Position numbers and translations under genes: made by a program. Source: Microbacterium gallinarum (GTDB lineage: Bacteria > Actinomycetota > Actinomycetes > Actinomycetales > Microbacteriaceae). From it: a DNA stretch of 64,000 nucleotides. Positions 35,250-45,137 of this stretch are shown here, piece by piece. The stretch covers positions 153,618 to 217,617 of the forward strand of contig NZ_JACSPM010000001.1 in the NCBI RefSeq assembly GCF_014837165.1. The letters run 5' to 3'. Numbering within the stretch: the stretch's first letter is position 1; every line of letters begins with the position of its first letter. Under the pieces are notes generated by a model. It saw nothing but the letters and a program-made list of their open reading frames with translations. It did no database searches and was not told where the DNA came from.

Positions 35250-36196
35250 TCCGATACACGCTGACGCGTCTTGCCCTGCTTCTGCTCGGCTTGCTCGTCG
35301 CCAGCGTGCTCATCTTCCTCTCCCTGCGCGTCCTGCCCGGTGACGTCGCCCAGCTGATCGCCGGGGTCAACAGCAGCCCGGGCCAGGTGGAGGCGATCCG
35401 GGAGCGGCTCGGCCTCGACCAGCCTCTGCCGGCGCAGTACGTCGATTGGATCGGCGGCGTGTTCCGCGGTGACCTGGGCAGCTCGCTGCTCACGGGCACC
35501 GCCGTCGCCGACGAACTCGCCCAGAAGGCGCAGGTGACGGTCCCGCTCGGCATCATGTCGCTCACGATCGCGGTCGTCTTCAGCGTGCCGCTGGGCGTGC
35601 TCTCGGCGATGCGCCGCGGCCGTGCCGATGGCACCGCGCTGAGCGTCGGCGCCCAAACCCTCGCCGCGGTGCCTGTGGTGTGGGCAGGGATGATGCTCGT
35701 CGTCGTCTTCGCGGTGTGGCTGGGCTGGCTGCCGGCCCAGGGCTTCCCCCGCGCGGGCTGGCAGGACCCGTGGGCGGCGTTCCGCGCGCTGCTCCTGCCC
35801 GCGCTCACGATCGGCATCGTCGAGGGCGCCATGCTCATGCGCTTCGTGCGCAGCGCGACGCTCCAGGCCGTCGGGCAGGACCACGTCCGCACGGGCGCCG
35901 CGAAGGGCCTCACCCGCAACGCCGCGCTCATCCGCCACGGTCTCCCCGACGTCGGCCTGTCGGTGATCACGGTCCTCGGCCTGCAGGTCGCCGGGATCAT
36001 CGTCGGCGCGGTGATCATCGAGCAGCTGTTCACCCTCCCCGGCATCGGGCGCATGCTGGTCGCCGACGTGAGCGCGCGAGACCTGCCCAAGGTGCAGGGC
36101 GAGCTCCTCGTGCTCACCGGCTTCGTGCTGATCATCGGCTTCGTCGTCGACCTCGTGCACCGTCTCATCGATCCCCGCGAGCGGGAGGCGGCATGA
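35246..36196 (+). CDS. ABC transporter permease (OppB/DppB type)
   Basis: 316 residues, six TM segments. RYTLTRLALLLLGLLVASVLIFLSLRVLPGD at the start and the EAA-type loop DHVRTGAAKGLTRNAALIRHGLPD identify the DppB class. The GTG at 35246 overlaps the lipoprotein stop. Confidence 0.95.
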   Translation: MIRYTLTRLALLLLGLLVASVLIFLSLRVLPGDVAQLIAGVNSSPGQVEAIRERLGLDQPLPAQYVDWIGGVFRGDLGSSLLTGTAVADELAQKAQVTVPLGIMSLTIAVVFSVPLGVLSAMRRGRADGTALSVGAQTLAAVPVVWAGMMLVVVFAVWLGWLPAQGFPRAGWQDPWAAFRALLLPALTIGIVEGAMLMRFVRSATLQAVGQDHVRTGAAKGLTRNAALIRHGLPDVGLSVITVLGLQVAGIIVGAVIIEQLFTLPGIGRMLVADVSARDLPKVQGELLVLTGFVLIIGFVVDLVHRLIDPREREAA

Positions 36197-37131
36197 GCGG
36201 TCGCCGGAAGGGAGCGGAGACGGATGCCGCGACCGACGCCCCGCCCTCCCGGTGGGCGTGGCTCGGCCGGCTGTGGCGCCTGTCGACGGGCCGCTTCGGC
36301 CTGATCGTCGTGATCATCGTGGTCGCGACGGCGATCGTCGCGCGGTTCTGGACGCCGTTCGACCCACAGCAGGTCGACATCTCGTCGCGGTGGCTGCCGC
36401 CGGGCTGGCCGCATGTGCTCGGCACCGATGCGGCGGGTCGCGACATCCTGAGCCTTCTCATGGCCGGCGCCCGCACGACGATCCTCGTCGCCGTCGGCGC
36501 CGGGATCGTCGCGACGATCATCGGGATCGCGCTCGCCTCGCTCGGCGCGCTCACCGCGCGGTGGGTGCGCGAGTCGGTGGCGGTGTTCGTCGACATCCTC
36601 ATCGCGTTCCCGGTGCTGATCATCGCCATGATGATCTCGGCCGTGTGGGGCGGCTCGCTGTGGGTCGTGATCTGGGCGGTGGGCATCGGCTTCGGCGTGA
36701 ACATCGCGCGGGTGACGAGACCCGAGCTGCGCCGCGTGCTGCACAGCGACTTCGTCGTGGCCGGCCGCGCCTCGGGTCTCACGCCGGCGCAGAACCTGAT
36801 GCGCCATCTGCTGCCGAACGTCGCTCCGGTGTTCATCGTGCAGCTGTCGTGGGGCATGGCCGTCGCCGTGCTCGCCGAGGCGGGCCTGTCGTACCTGGGC
36901 TTCGGCGCTCCCGTGACCGAGCCCTCCTGGGGCCTGCTGCTGGCAGAGCTGCAGCAGTTCATCACGGTGCACCCGCTGTCGGTGGTGTGGCCCGGCCTCG
37001 CGATCACGCTGACGGTCCTGGGGCTGAACCTGCTGGGCGACGGGCTGCGCGAGGCGACCGATCCGACGCTGACGCACGCGCGTGGCGCCGGCCGCGTCGC
37101 GCGCACCCATGTGCCGGAGGTGGTCGCGTGA
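36193..37131 (+). CDS. ABC transporter permease (OppC/DppC type)
   Basis: 312 residues, an N-terminal polar stretch then six TM segments. PHVLGTDAAGRDILSLLMAGARTTILV and the coupling loop DFVVAGRASGLTPAQNLMRHLLPN are the DppC hallmarks. ATGA overlap with the preceding permease stop at 36194-36196. Confidence 0.95.
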   Translation: MSGRRKGAETDAATDAPPSRWAWLGRLWRLSTGRFGLIVVIIVVATAIVARFWTPFDPQQVDISSRWLPPGWPHVLGTDAAGRDILSLLMAGARTTILVAVGAGIVATIIGIALASLGALTARWVRESVAVFVDILIAFPVLIIAMMISAVWGGSLWVVIWAVGIGFGVNIARVTRPELRRVLHSDFVVAGRASGLTPAQNLMRHLLPNVAPVFIVQLSWGMAVAVLAEAGLSYLGFGAPVTEPSWGLLLAELQQFITVHPLSVVWPGLAITLTVLGLNLLGDGLREATDPTLTHARGAGRVARTHVPEVVA

Positions 37132-37931
37132 GCCTCGAGGTGCAGGACCTCACGATCGAGATCCGCGGACGGCGCGTCGTCGACGGGGTCGGCTTCGCGG
37201 TGCCCGACGGCGCGCGCGTCGGGCTCATCGGCGAGTCGGGCTCGGGCAAGTCGCTGACGGCGCTCGCGATCCTGGGGCTGCTGCCCGACGGCGCGACCGC
37301 GACCGGCAGCATCCGCTGGAACGGCCGCGAGCTCATCGGCCTCCCCGACCGCGAGCTCGCCGAGCTGCGCGGCGACGAGATCGGCATCGTCTTCCAGGAG
37401 CCCCGCACGGCGCTCAATCCGATCCGCACGGTGGGCCGTCAGATCGCCGAGTCGATCCGCATCCACGAGAAGGCATCGAGACGGGATGCCGCTGCCCGTG
37501 CTGTGGCTGAGGCTTCCCGTGTCGCCCTTCCCGACCCCGAGCGCATCGTCTCGCGGTATCCCCATCAGCTGTCGGGGGGCCAGCGTCAGCGCGTCGCCAT
37601 CGCCATGGCCCTCGCGTGCCGGCCGCGCCTGCTCATCGCCGACGAGCCGACGACGGCGCTCGACGTGACGATCCAGGCCGAGATCCTCGATCTTCTGCTC
37701 TCGCTCGTGCGCGACGACGGCATGTCACTGGTCTTCATCACGCACGACCTCGCCGTGCTCTCGCAGATCGCGACCCACGGTGTGGTGCTGGAGGACGGCC
37801 GCGTGGTGGAGGACGCGCCGGTGTCGCAGTTGCTCACCGCACCGTCTTCGCCGGTCACCCAGGGGCTGCTACGCGATGCGACGGCGACGCTCTGGCGCCC
37901 CGGCGGCGCACCCGCGGGAGGTGCCGCATGA
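37128..37931 (+). CDS. ABC transporter ATP-binding protein (OppD/DppD type)
   Basis: 267 residues. Walker [10 protein letters not shown]-loop [10 protein letters not shown], signature [15 protein letters not shown], Walker [13 protein letters not shown] and the switch His in [10 protein letters not shown] are intact. The GTG at 37128 overlaps the permease stop. It lacks the extra C-terminal Opp domain seen in longer family members. Confidence 0.95.
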   Translation: MSLEVQDLTIEIRGRRVVDGVGFAVPDGARVGLIGESGSGKSLTALAILGLLPDGATATGSIRWNGRELIGLPDRELAELRGDEIGIVFQEPRTALNPIRTVGRQIAESIRIHEKASRRDAAARAVAEASRVALPDPERIVSRYPHQLSGGQRQRVAIAMALACRPRLLIADEPTTALDVTIQAEILDLLLSLVRDDGMSLVFITHDLAVLSQIATHGVVLEDGRVVEDAPVSQLLTAPSSPVTQGLLRDATATLWRPGGAPAGGAA

Positions 37932-38728
37932 GCGAGTTCCTGGTGCGGGCGCGGGGTCTCACCCGCCGCTACCCGACCCCGGAGACCCGGCTGTTCGGGC
38001 CGCGCGTGTACACGACGGGCCTGGAGGACGCCGACCTCGACGTGCGCGCCGGCTCTGCCGTCGGCATCATCGGCGAGTCGGGCTCGGGCAAGTCGACGCT
38101 CGTGCGTCTGCTGCTCGCGCTCGATGCCCCCACCGAGGGGACCGTCGAGTTCGACGGCCGGCCGGTCGACGCGTCGGCGCGCGCCCGGTCGCTGCACTGG
38201 CTGCGCCGCCGCACCGGCATCGTGTTCCAGGATCCGTATTCGTCGCTCGATCCCCGCATGAGCGTGGGCCGCATCGTGGGCGAGCCGCTGTGGGCGCTCG
38301 GCATCGAGGGCGACCGCCGCGCCCGCGTGCGCGAGGTGCTCGAAGACGTCGGACTCGAGGCAGCCATGGCGAACCGCTTCCCGCACGAGTTCTCGGGCGG
38401 CCAGCGGCAGCGCATCGCGCTGGCCCGCGCGATCGTGCATCGCCCGGAGCTGCTCGTCGGCGACGAGCCGCTGTCGGCGCTCGACGTCACCGTGCGGGCG
38501 CAGATCCTCGAGCTGCTGGGCGAGCTGCGGGCGCGCGACGGGCTGACCATGCTGCTCGTGTCGCACGACATCGGCGTGGTGCAGAGCCTGTGCGACGAGG
38601 TGGTGGTGATGAAGGACGGCCGCATCGTCGAGGAGGGACCGACAGAGAAGGTGCTGCTGCAGCCGCAGGTCTCCTACACGCGTCGCCTCCTCGCCTCGAT
38701 CCCGGTCATCGACCCGGGCACGGTCTGA
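37928..38728 (+). CDS. ABC transporter ATP-binding protein (OppF/DppF type)
   Basis: 266 residues. Walker [11 protein letters not shown]-loop [15 protein letters not shown], signature [15 protein letters not shown], Walker [13 protein letters not shown] and switch His in [10 protein letters not shown]. Pairs with the preceding ATPase. Overlaps it by ATGA. Last gene of the five-gene importer. Confidence 0.95.
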   Translation: MSEFLVRARGLTRRYPTPETRLFGPRVYTTGLEDADLDVRAGSAVGIIGESGSGKSTLVRLLLALDAPTEGTVEFDGRPVDASARARSLHWLRRRTGIVFQDPYSSLDPRMSVGRIVGEPLWALGIEGDRRARVREVLEDVGLEAAMANRFPHEFSGGQRQRIALARAIVHRPELLVGDEPLSALDVTVRAQILELLGELRARDGLTMLLVSHDIGVVQSLCDEVVVMKDGRIVEEGPTEKVLLQPQVSYTRRLLASIPVIDPGTV

Positions 38729-38832
38729 CCGGCGGCGGGGCCGCTGTCTCCGATCGCCTCGGGGCGAACGCTCTCACGCCGCGGGCCGCAGGCCGCGGGC
38801 CGCGCAGCCGACCCCGTTGCGCGACGCGGCTG

Positions 38833-38867
38833 TACGGTCCAGGCTCATGACGAGCCCACCCACGTGA
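38833..38867 (+). promoter_or_regulatory. Possible promoter and 6-codon leader frame before fdhA
   Basis: TACGGT (38833-38838), eight bases, then ATG at 38847 opening a six-residue frame that stops at 38867. It ends 43 bases before fdhA. Could be a leaderless upstream frame or chance. Confidence 0.3.
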
Positions 38868-38910
38868 CGAAGCAGTCGCGCGATGCCGTCGTGCGACGGA
38901 GAGGACGAGG

Positions 38911-40131
38911 ATGTCTGCGAACAGGGCGGTGGCCTACAAAGGACCCGGCGAAGTGGAGGTCATCGACACCGACTATCCGACGTTCGAGCTGAAGGACGGC
39001 CCAGGCGTCAACCCGGCGAACGTCGGCAGGAAGGTGCCGCACGGCGCGATCCTGAAGACGGTGAGCACCAACATCTGCGGTTCGGACCAGCACATGGTGC
39101 GCGGTCGCACGACGGCTCCCGCAGGCCTCGTGCTCGGTCACGAGATCACCGGCGAGGTCGTCGAGGTCGGCCCTGACGTCGAGTTCATCGAGGTCGGCGA
39201 CATCGTCTCGGTGCCGTTCAACATCGCATGCGGCCGCTGCCGCAACTGCAAGGAGGGCAAGACCGGCATCTGCCTCAATGTCAACCCCGACCGCCCCGGG
39301 AGCGCCTACGGCTACGTCGACATGGGCGGCTGGGTGGGCGGCCAGGCCGAGTACGTGCTCGTGCCGTACGCCGACTGGAACCTCTTGAAGTTCCCCGACC
39401 GAGACCAGGCGCTCGAGAAGATCCTCGACCTGACGATGCTGTCCGACATCTTCCCGACCGGCTTCCACGGCGCCTACACCGCGGGTGTGCGCCCGGGGTC
39501 GACCGTGTACATCGCGGGGGCCGGGCCCGTGGGTCTCGCAGCCGCCGTCGGCGCCCAGCTGCTCGGGGCCGCGGTGGTCATCGTGGGCGACCTCAACGAG
39601 GCCCGTCTCGCCCGCGCCCGCTCCTTCGGGTGCGAGACCGTCGATGTGTCGAAGGGCGACCCGAAGGACCAGATCGAGCAGATCCTCGGCGTGCCCGAGG
39701 TCGACAGCGGCGTGGACGCGGTCGGCTTCGAGGCCCGCGGCCACGGTGCCGACGCGTCGCACGAGGCTCCGGCCACCGTGCTCAACTCGCTCATGGACCT
39801 GACGGCCGCGGGTGGCGCGCTCGGCATCCCGGGCCTCTATGTGACCGGCGATCCCGGGGGTGTCGACGAAGCCGCCAAAGTCGGCTCGCTGTCGCTGCGG
39901 CTGGGCCTCGGCTGGGCGAAGTCGCTCTCGTTCACCACCGGGCAGTGTCCGGTGATGCGCTACAACCGCCAGCTCATGATGGCGATCCTGCACGACAAGG
40001 TCGCGATCGCCGACGCCGTCGGCGCCACCGCGATCCCGCTCGAAGACGCCCCGCAGGGCTACGCGGACTTCGACCAGGGAGCCGCGAAGAAGTACGTGCT
40101 CAACCCCAACGGGTACATCAAGACGGCCTGA
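38911..40131 (+). CDS. fdhA: Zinc-dependent formaldehyde dehydrogenase (glutathione-independent)
   Basis: 406 residues of the medium-chain dehydrogenase family, matching Pseudomonas putida-type FDH. Catalytic zinc residues in STNICGSDQH (C56) and LVLGHE (H77, E78); structural zinc in ACGRCRNCKEGKTGIC; NAD-binding YIAGAGPVGLAAA. The VNPDRPGSAYGYVDMGGW loop is characteristic. Oxidises formaldehyde with NAD, in a dismutase-like cycle. GAGAGGA lies before the ATG. Followed by a GlcG/HbpS protein. Confidence 0.95.
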   Translation: MSANRAVAYKGPGEVEVIDTDYPTFELKDGPGVNPANVGRKVPHGAILKTVSTNICGSDQHMVRGRTTAPAGLVLGHEITGEVVEVGPDVEFIEVGDIVSVPFNIACGRCRNCKEGKTGICLNVNPDRPGSAYGYVDMGGWVGGQAEYVLVPYADWNLLKFPDRDQALEKILDLTMLSDIFPTGFHGAYTAGVRPGSTVYIAGAGPVGLAAAVGAQLLGAAVVIVGDLNEARLARARSFGCETVDVSKGDPKDQIEQILGVPEVDSGVDAVGFEARGHGADASHEAPATVLNSLMDLTAAGGALGIPGLYVTGDPGGVDEAAKVGSLSLRLGLGWAKSLSFTTGQCPVMRYNRQLMMAILHDKVAIADAVGATAIPLEDAPQGYADFDQGAAKKYVLNPNGYIKTA

Positions 40132-40155
40132 CAGACCCGACGAAAGGAACTCAAC

Positions 40156-40554
40156 ATGTCCGTCACCCTCGAAGACGCGCGCCGCGTCATCGCCGCCGCA
40201 GAGAAGCGCGCCGACGAGATCGGCCAGCCCATGAACATCGCCGTCGTGGACTCGGGCGGCAACCTCGTCGCCCACGTCCGCCAGGACGGCGCCTGGATCG
40301 GCAGCGTCAACATCTCGATCAACAAAGCCTGGACGTCGAAGGCGTTCGACATCGAGACGAAGGCCCTCGGCGAGAACTCGCAGCCGACCCAGCAGTTCTA
40401 CGGCATCCACGCCACGAACGGAGGCAAGGTGGCGATCTTCGCCGGCGGCGTGCCGCTCTCCCGCGACGGCGTCGTCGTCGGCGCAGTCGGGGTGAGCGGC
40501 GGCTCGGGCGATCAAGACCAGACCGTGGCGGAGGCCGGCGCCGCCGCCTTCTGA
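40156..40554 (+). CDS. GlcG/HbpS family protein
   Basis: 132 residues. GQPMNIAVVDSGGNLVAHVRQDGA and VGAVGVSGGSGDQDQTVAEAGAAAF are GlcG/HbpS hallmarks. Some members bind haem; others associate with dehydrogenases and catabolic enzymes. Co-oriented 24 bases after fdhA with AAAGGAA as ribosome binding site, probably one operon, suggesting a role with formaldehyde or aldehyde oxidation. Confidence 0.92.
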   Translation: MSVTLEDARRVIAAAEKRADEIGQPMNIAVVDSGGNLVAHVRQDGAWIGSVNISINKAWTSKAFDIETKALGENSQPTQQFYGIHATNGGKVAIFAGGVPLSRDGVVVGAVGVSGGSGDQDQTVAEAGAAAF

Positions 40555-40650
40555 TCCGATCCCTTCTCCGCCGACGCGATCGTCGACCGACCGTGGCGGC
40601 GGAGCGCGCGGACGCGCTGCGCTGGCGCGCCCACCGTCGGACCTCGCCGC

Positions 40651-40662
40651 TAGCCTCTGACC
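40651..40662 (+). promoter_or_regulatory. Leaderless promoter of the M4 protease gene
   Basis: TAGCCT (40651-40656), six bases before the ATG at 40663. Confidence 0.65.
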
Positions 40663-41736
40663 ATGGCCCACGCGATCGTCCCTCCGTATCTCCTCGCCCG
40701 AATCGCCGCTGTGCAGGAGCCCACGTGGGCCAAGGCAGCCGAGGCGGCCCGGTCGACGCTGGCTGCGCCGCGGGAGTACCGCCCCGTGCGCTCCCGACTG
40801 CGGCTGTCGATCGAAGACGACGGCACCCTGGTCGCCGAGGCCACCCCCGCCCCCGACCGTGAGATCTCCGACGCGCAGCAGAAGGAGCAGCTTCCCGGGG
40901 TGAAGGTGCGGGGCGAAGACGACCCGGCGACCGGCGACACCGCCGTCGACCAGGCGTTCGACGGTCTCGGCGCGACGTTCGACTTCCTGTGGGACGCCTT
41001 CGGTCGCGACAGCCTCGACGGCTCGGGCGGGTCGCTCCTGTCGACCGTGCACTACGGCGAGCACTACGACAACGCGTTCTGGAACGGCGAGCGCATGGTG
41101 TTCGGCGACGGCGACGGCGAGGTCTTCTCCGGCTTCACCAGATCGCTCACCGTCATCGCGCACGAACTCGCGCACGGTGTGATCGAGGACGAGGGCGGCC
41201 TGCTCTACCGCGGCCAGTCGGGCGCGCTCAACGAGTCGATCGCCGACGTCGTCGGCGCGCTCGCCGAGCAGCACCATCTCGGGCAGACCGCAGACCAGGC
41301 ATCGTGGCTCATCGGCGAAGGCATCTTCACGGATGCTGTGGAAGGCCGCGCACTGCGGTCCATGGCCGCACCCGGTACCGCGTACGACGACGACGTGCTC
41401 GGCCGCGACCCGCAGCCTGCGCACATGCGCGACTTCGTCGTGACCCGCGACGACAACGGCGGCGTGCACATCAACTCCGGCATCCCGAATCACGCGTTCT
41501 ATCTCGTGGCCACCGCGCTCGGCGGGCACGCCTGGGAGCGTGCAGGTCTGATCTGGTACCGCGCGCTCACCGGCGCCCTGCCGTCGACGGCTGACTTCTC
41601 GACGTTCGCGAACGCCACCCTGGCGGCCGCCGCCGCGGAGTACGGTGAGGAGTCGGAGGAGGTCGCCGCCGTCCGGGCCGCCTGGACGAGTGTCGGCGTG
41701 ATCGACGATGCACGAGCCGCAGAGACCGCTGCCTGA
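40663..41736 (+). CDS. Protealysin-like M4 metalloprotease
   Basis: 357 residues, no signal peptide. Zinc site AHELAHG (H167, E168, H171) with third ligand in ALNESIADVVG (E191), and HINSGIPNHAF later, as in thermolysin-family enzymes. The short propeptide begins with IVPPYLLARIA, the PPx motif of protealysin-like precursors, rather than the long thermolysin propeptide. Such proteases are made intracellularly without a Sec signal and are paired with emfourin inhibitors, as here. Promoter TAGCCT directly upstream suggests a leaderless message. Confidence 0.93.
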   Translation: MAHAIVPPYLLARIAAVQEPTWAKAAEAARSTLAAPREYRPVRSRLRLSIEDDGTLVAEATPAPDREISDAQQKEQLPGVKVRGEDDPATGDTAVDQAFDGLGATFDFLWDAFGRDSLDGSGGSLLSTVHYGEHYDNAFWNGERMVFGDGDGEVFSGFTRSLTVIAHELAHGVIEDEGGLLYRGQSGALNESIADVVGALAEQHHLGQTADQASWLIGEGIFTDAVEGRALRSMAAPGTAYDDDVLGRDPQPAHMRDFVVTRDDNGGVHINSGIPNHAFYLVATALGGHAWERAGLIWYRALTGALPSTADFSTFANATLAAAAAEYGEESEEVAAVRAAWTSVGVIDDARAAETAA

Positions 41737-42169
41737 CGCGCCTGAGGGCGCACGTCCCGCAGCCCCCTCACCGCGCCCGTCGCCGACGCCCTCGCCGGGG
41801 CCTTCGCCCGAGCCCCCTGTCCGCGGCGAAGAGCCGGCACCGCGCCCCGAGAGCGACGCGAGCGCCGAACTCCCCGTCTCGGTGACTGTGACGCGATCGG
41901 GCGGGTTCGCGGGCCTGTCGCGCAAGTGGCGCGCCGAGGCCGGTGAGTCCGACGCCGAGCGGTGGCGCGCGCTGATCGAGGGGTGCCCGTGGGAGGCGGT
42001 GACGATCCTGAGCGACGACACCGGCGCCGACCGCTTCCTGTGGCGTCTCGACGCCCGGTGCGGCGAGCGTGCACGCGAGGCCGAACTCGCCGACGCCGAC
42101 GTCCGGGGCCCGTGGCGCGAGCTCATCGACGCGGTGAAGGAAGCGGCAGGCTCGTCACCGCGGCGCTGA
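41708..42169 (+). CDS. Emfourin-type protealysin inhibitor
   Basis: 153 residues. A Pro/Ser/Arg-rich linker (~1-52) precedes an emfourin-like domain (VSVTVTRSGGFAGLSRKWRAE, then a W-containing C-terminal half ending near 148). Emfourins bind and block protealysin-like M4 proteases. The gene overlaps the protease by 29 bases, strongly implying a cognate pair. The long N-terminal linker is unusual for emfourins, which are typically ~100-120 residues. Confidence 0.85.
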   Translation: MHEPQRPLPDAPEGARPAAPSPRPSPTPSPGPSPEPPVRGEEPAPRPESDASAELPVSVTVTRSGGFAGLSRKWRAEAGESDAERWRALIEGCPWEAVTILSDDTGADRFLWRLDARCGERAREAELADADVRGPWRELIDAVKEAAGSSPRR

Positions 42170-42174
42170 GCCGG

Positions 42175-42786
42175 TCAGCGGGCGAAGATGCCCTTCTTCT
42201 TGACCGGCTTGAGCTCCTTCTGCAGATAGATCGTGCCGAGCCATCGTCCGAACTTGAACCCGACCCGGCCCATGCGCCCCACCTCGACGAACCCGAGCTT
42301 CTCGTGCAGGGCGACCGAGCCCTCGGCACCCTTGTCGCTGATCACGGCCACCATCTGCCGGATGCCCTTCTGCTCGCACGCCTCGATGAGGGCGACCAGC
42401 AGCGCCTTTCCGAGTCCCTTTCCCGTTGCGGCCTGCCCCAGATAGATCGAGTTCTCGACCGAGAAGCGGTACGCCGACTTCGCTGACATCGGCTGCACCA
42501 GCGCGTAGCCGAGGACCTGCCCGGTCGGCGACTCCGCGACCAGGAAGGGCAGATCGAGCTTGCGCAGGTACGCGAGCTTCTCGCGCCACTGCGCGATCGA
42601 CCACTTCTTCTCGTCGAACGTCACGACCGAATTGGTCACGTAGTAGTTGTAGATCTCACGGATATCGGGGATGTCACGCTCGGCGACGGGCCGGATGTCG
42701 AACGAGAAGGGACGCTCCGGTTCAGGACGACGGCGCAGATGACGCGGCAGCCGGCGCCGGTCGCGGTCGTATTCCTCCTCAAGCAT
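42175..42786 (-). CDS. GNAT acetyltransferase (phosphinothricin-type)
   Basis: 203 residues. A basic N-terminal ~28 residues precede the domain: DIRPVAERDIPDIREIYNYYVTNSVVTFDE is characteristic of Pat/Bar-like enzymes, and AATGKGLGKALL is the acetyl-CoA loop. Likely acetylates an amino group of a small toxic or amino-acid-like substrate. Leaderless start at 42786. Convergent with the emfourin gene, six bases between stops. Confidence 0.87.
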   Translation of the reverse strand: MLEEEYDRDRRRLPRHLRRRPEPERPFSFDIRPVAERDIPDIREIYNYYVTNSVVTFDEKKWSIAQWREKLAYLRKLDLPFLVAESPTGQVLGYALVQPMSAKSAYRFSVENSIYLGQAATGKGLGKALLVALIEACEQKGIRQMVAVISDKGAEGSVALHEKLGFVEVGRMGRVGFKFGRWLGTIYLQKELKPVKKKGIFAR

Positions 42787-42798
42787 CCCGCCAGCCTA
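42787..42798 (-). promoter_or_regulatory. Leaderless promoter of the Pat-like gene
   Basis: TAGGCT (minus strand, 42793-42798), six bases before the ATG at 42786; it overlaps the ung stop codon region. Confidence 0.65.
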
Positions 42799-43533
42799 CG
42801 CTTCGGCCGGGAGGGCCCAGTCGACGGGCCGACCGCCCTGCTCCTCGATCAGAGCGTTCGCGCGAGAGAACGGGCGAGACCCGAAGAACCCCCTGCCGGC
42901 CGACAGCGGCGACGGGTGGGCGGACTCGATGATCGGCGTCGAACCGAGAAGGGGGCGCAGGTTCGCGGCATCCCTCCCCCACAGGATCGCGACGAGCGGC
43001 CCATCTCGGTCGACCAGCGTGCGGATCGCATGCTCGGTGACCTTCTCCCAGCCCCAGCCGCGGTGGGATGCCGGCTGCCCCGGCGCGACCGTGAGCACGC
43101 GGTTGAGCAGCATGACGCCCTGGTCGCTCCACGCCGACAGGTCGCCGTGGACCGCCCGCGGGATGCCGAGGTCGGCCTCGAGCTCCTGGTAGATGTTCGA
43201 GAGGCTCCGCGGCAGCGGGCGGACGTGCCGGTCGACCGCGAAGGACAGGCCGATCGGATGCCCCGGCGTCGGGTACGGGTCCTGTCCCACGATCAGCACC
43301 CGCACGTCGGCGAGCGGCCGCTGGAACGCCCGCAGCACGCGGTCTCCGGCGGGCAGGTACGACCGGCCGGCGGTCACCTCCGCACGCAGTCGTTCGCCGA
43401 GCGCGGCGATGTCGGGGCCGACCGACGCGAGCGCCGCCGCCCACCCCGGATCCACGAGCCCTGCATCCGCGAGCTCGGGCAGCGTCATCGCCACGGAGCG
43501 CTCCCGCGCCGGGCGTCCGGGGCCGTCATCCAC
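42796..43533 (-). CDS. ung: Uracil-DNA glycosylase (family 1)
   Basis: Removes uracil from DNA. 245 residues. The water-activating motif [20 protein letters not shown], and HPSPLSA for the DNA-binding His loop, are intact. The GTG at 43533 follows a TAGGCT box by eight bases; a later ATG at 43488 is the alternative start. Divergent from the MFS gene. Confidence 0.96.
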   Translation of the reverse strand: MDDGPGRPARERSVAMTLPELADAGLVDPGWAAALASVGPDIAALGERLRAEVTAGRSYLPAGDRVLRAFQRPLADVRVLIVGQDPYPTPGHPIGLSFAVDRHVRPLPRSLSNIYQELEADLGIPRAVHGDLSAWSDQGVMLLNRVLTVAPGQPASHRGWGWEKVTEHAIRTLVDRDGPLVAILWGRDAANLRPLLGSTPIIESAHPSPLSAGRGFFGSRPFSRANALIEEQGGRPVDWALPAEA

Positions 43534-43541
43534 ACGCCCCC

Positions 43542-43568
43542 AGCCTAGGTGCGCGGGTCGAGTAGTCT
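43542..43568. promoter_or_regulatory. Back-to-back promoters of ung and MFS
   Basis: TAGGCT on the minus strand (43542-43547) serves ung. TAGTCT on the plus strand (43563-43568) lies seven bases before the MFS start at 43576. The two messages would share a very small control region. Confidence 0.6.
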
Positions 43569-43575
43569 CGCCCTC

Positions 43576-45066
43576 GTGTCCCGAGTCTCCAGCGCCACCG
43601 ACCGCCTCCGCGGCTCCGCCCTCGGCATCACGGCGGGCCTCATCGGCTGGTTCGTCCTCGTCGAGGTCACGAGCGGCATCCTGCAGGGGTACTACGTGCC
43701 GCTGTTCAGCGACATCGTCGATCAGCTGGGCATCCACGACTCCGATGTGAACTGGTTCGAGGCCGCGCAGCTGCTGCTGTCGGCGCTGGTCGTGCCGGTG
43801 CTCGCGAAGCTCGGCGACATGTACGGGCACAAGAAGATCCTGCTGATCGCGGCGATCCTCACCGCAGGTGCGAGCTGGTGGCTGGCCTTCGCCGGCGACT
43901 TCTGGAGCTTCCTGATCGCGTGGGCGCTGCAGGGGTTCTACGTCGTGTGGCTGCCGCTCGAGATCGCGCTGATCTTCGAGCGCGGCAGGAAGCAGAACCG
44001 GGGCGTCTCGCTGACGCGGCGCGCTGCCGGTCTTCTCGTCGTCGGACTCGAGGCCGGAGCGATCATCGGCGCCCTCGCGGCGGGGCGCATCTTCACCGCG
44101 ACCGGCGACCTGACGCTCACCCTCATGGTTCCCGCGATCGCCGTCACCCTCGTGTGCCTGGTGATCTGGCTCGGCGTGCCCGAGTCCGAGCCCGTGCGCG
44201 GCCGGCGACTCGACACCTGGGGCTTCGTCATCCTCGCTCTCGGCCTGCTGCTCGTCACCAGCTCGCTCACGTTCCTGCGGCTCAACGGAGCGGGCTCCGC
44301 GTTCGTGTGGGTGCTGCTCGCGCTCGGCATCGTCGCGTTCGTGCTCTTCGTGCTGTTCGAGCTGCGGCAAACCGATCCTGCCATCGACATCCGCGTGCTG
44401 CGGCGTCCCGAGATGTGGCCTGTGCAGGCGACGGCGTTCCTCGTCGGCATCAGCCTGCTCGGCGCGCAGGGCCCGCTCTCGACCTACGCCGGCACCGACT
44501 CGTCGCTCGGCTACGGCCTCGGACTCGATGCGGAAGCGCGCTCCTACGTGATCGGCCTCTACCTCGTGTCCCTCATCGTGGGCGCGATCCTGTTCGCCGT
44601 GACCTCACGCCGGGCGAACCCCCGCGCGATCCTCATCGTCGCCTCGGCGCTCGTCGGCATCGGCTACGCACTGTTCCTCCCGTTCCACGTCGAGCTGTGG
44701 CAGGTGCTGCTCAACCTGTCGATCGCGGGCATCGGCTCGGGTGCGCTCGTCGGCGCCCTGCCCGCGGCCGCCGCCGCGGCGGCTCCGCATGGGCAGACCG
44801 GCATCGCCTCGGCGCTGACGAACACGACCAAGACCATCGGCGGAACGTTCGCCTCGGCCGTCTTCGGCATCGTGCTCGCCGCCGGTGCGGGCGTCGTCGC
44901 GAGCGAGACCGCGGCGTCGCTCGGCGGCTACCTCGCGGTGTGGTCGATCTGCGCGGCGGGCGGTTTCCTCGCCGCAGTGCTGCTGTTCTTCGTGCCGAAG
45001 GTCGCGTTCGCCGACACCCTGCCCGAAGAGGTCGAGACCGTCGCCGGCGAGGCGCAGATCATCTGA
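43576..45066 (+). CDS. MFS transporter, 14-TM (DHA2-like)
   Basis: 496 residues from the GTG at 43576. About 14 TM segments. [15 protein letters not shown] is the loop 2-3 motif and LGVPESEP...[14 protein letters not shown] the central linker. DHA2-type pumps export drugs or dyes. A leaderless GTG start is indicated. No regulator adjoins. Confidence 0.88.
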   Translation: MSRVSSATDRLRGSALGITAGLIGWFVLVEVTSGILQGYYVPLFSDIVDQLGIHDSDVNWFEAAQLLLSALVVPVLAKLGDMYGHKKILLIAAILTAGASWWLAFAGDFWSFLIAWALQGFYVVWLPLEIALIFERGRKQNRGVSLTRRAAGLLVVGLEAGAIIGALAAGRIFTATGDLTLTLMVPAIAVTLVCLVIWLGVPESEPVRGRRLDTWGFVILALGLLLVTSSLTFLRLNGAGSAFVWVLLALGIVAFVLFVLFELRQTDPAIDIRVLRRPEMWPVQATAFLVGISLLGAQGPLSTYAGTDSSLGYGLGLDAEARSYVIGLYLVSLIVGAILFAVTSRRANPRAILIVASALVGIGYALFLPFHVELWQVLLNLSIAGIGSGALVGALPAAAAAAAPHGQTGIASALTNTTKTIGGTFASAVFGIVLAAGAGVVASETAASLGGYLAVWSICAAGGFLAAVLLFFVPKVAFADTLPEEVETVAGEAQII

Positions 45067-45119
45067 CCCGTGTGCGGCCGACGGGGTACCGCAGACGACG
45101 GAACGAGCGGATGCCCCGC

Positions 45120-45137
45120 CCCGGCGTCAGCGCCGGG
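45120..45137. terminator. Convergent hairpin between MFS and AlaX-like gene
   Basis: CCCGGCG-TCAG-CGCCGGG, perfect 7-base stem. The AlaX-like stop lies in the loop. No T-tract. Confidence 0.45.

Noticed and set aside
38845..42126. A 1093-residue minus-strand frame across fdhA, GlcG and the M4 protease
   Set aside because: Shadow of three well-supported plus-strand genes, with no motifs of its own.
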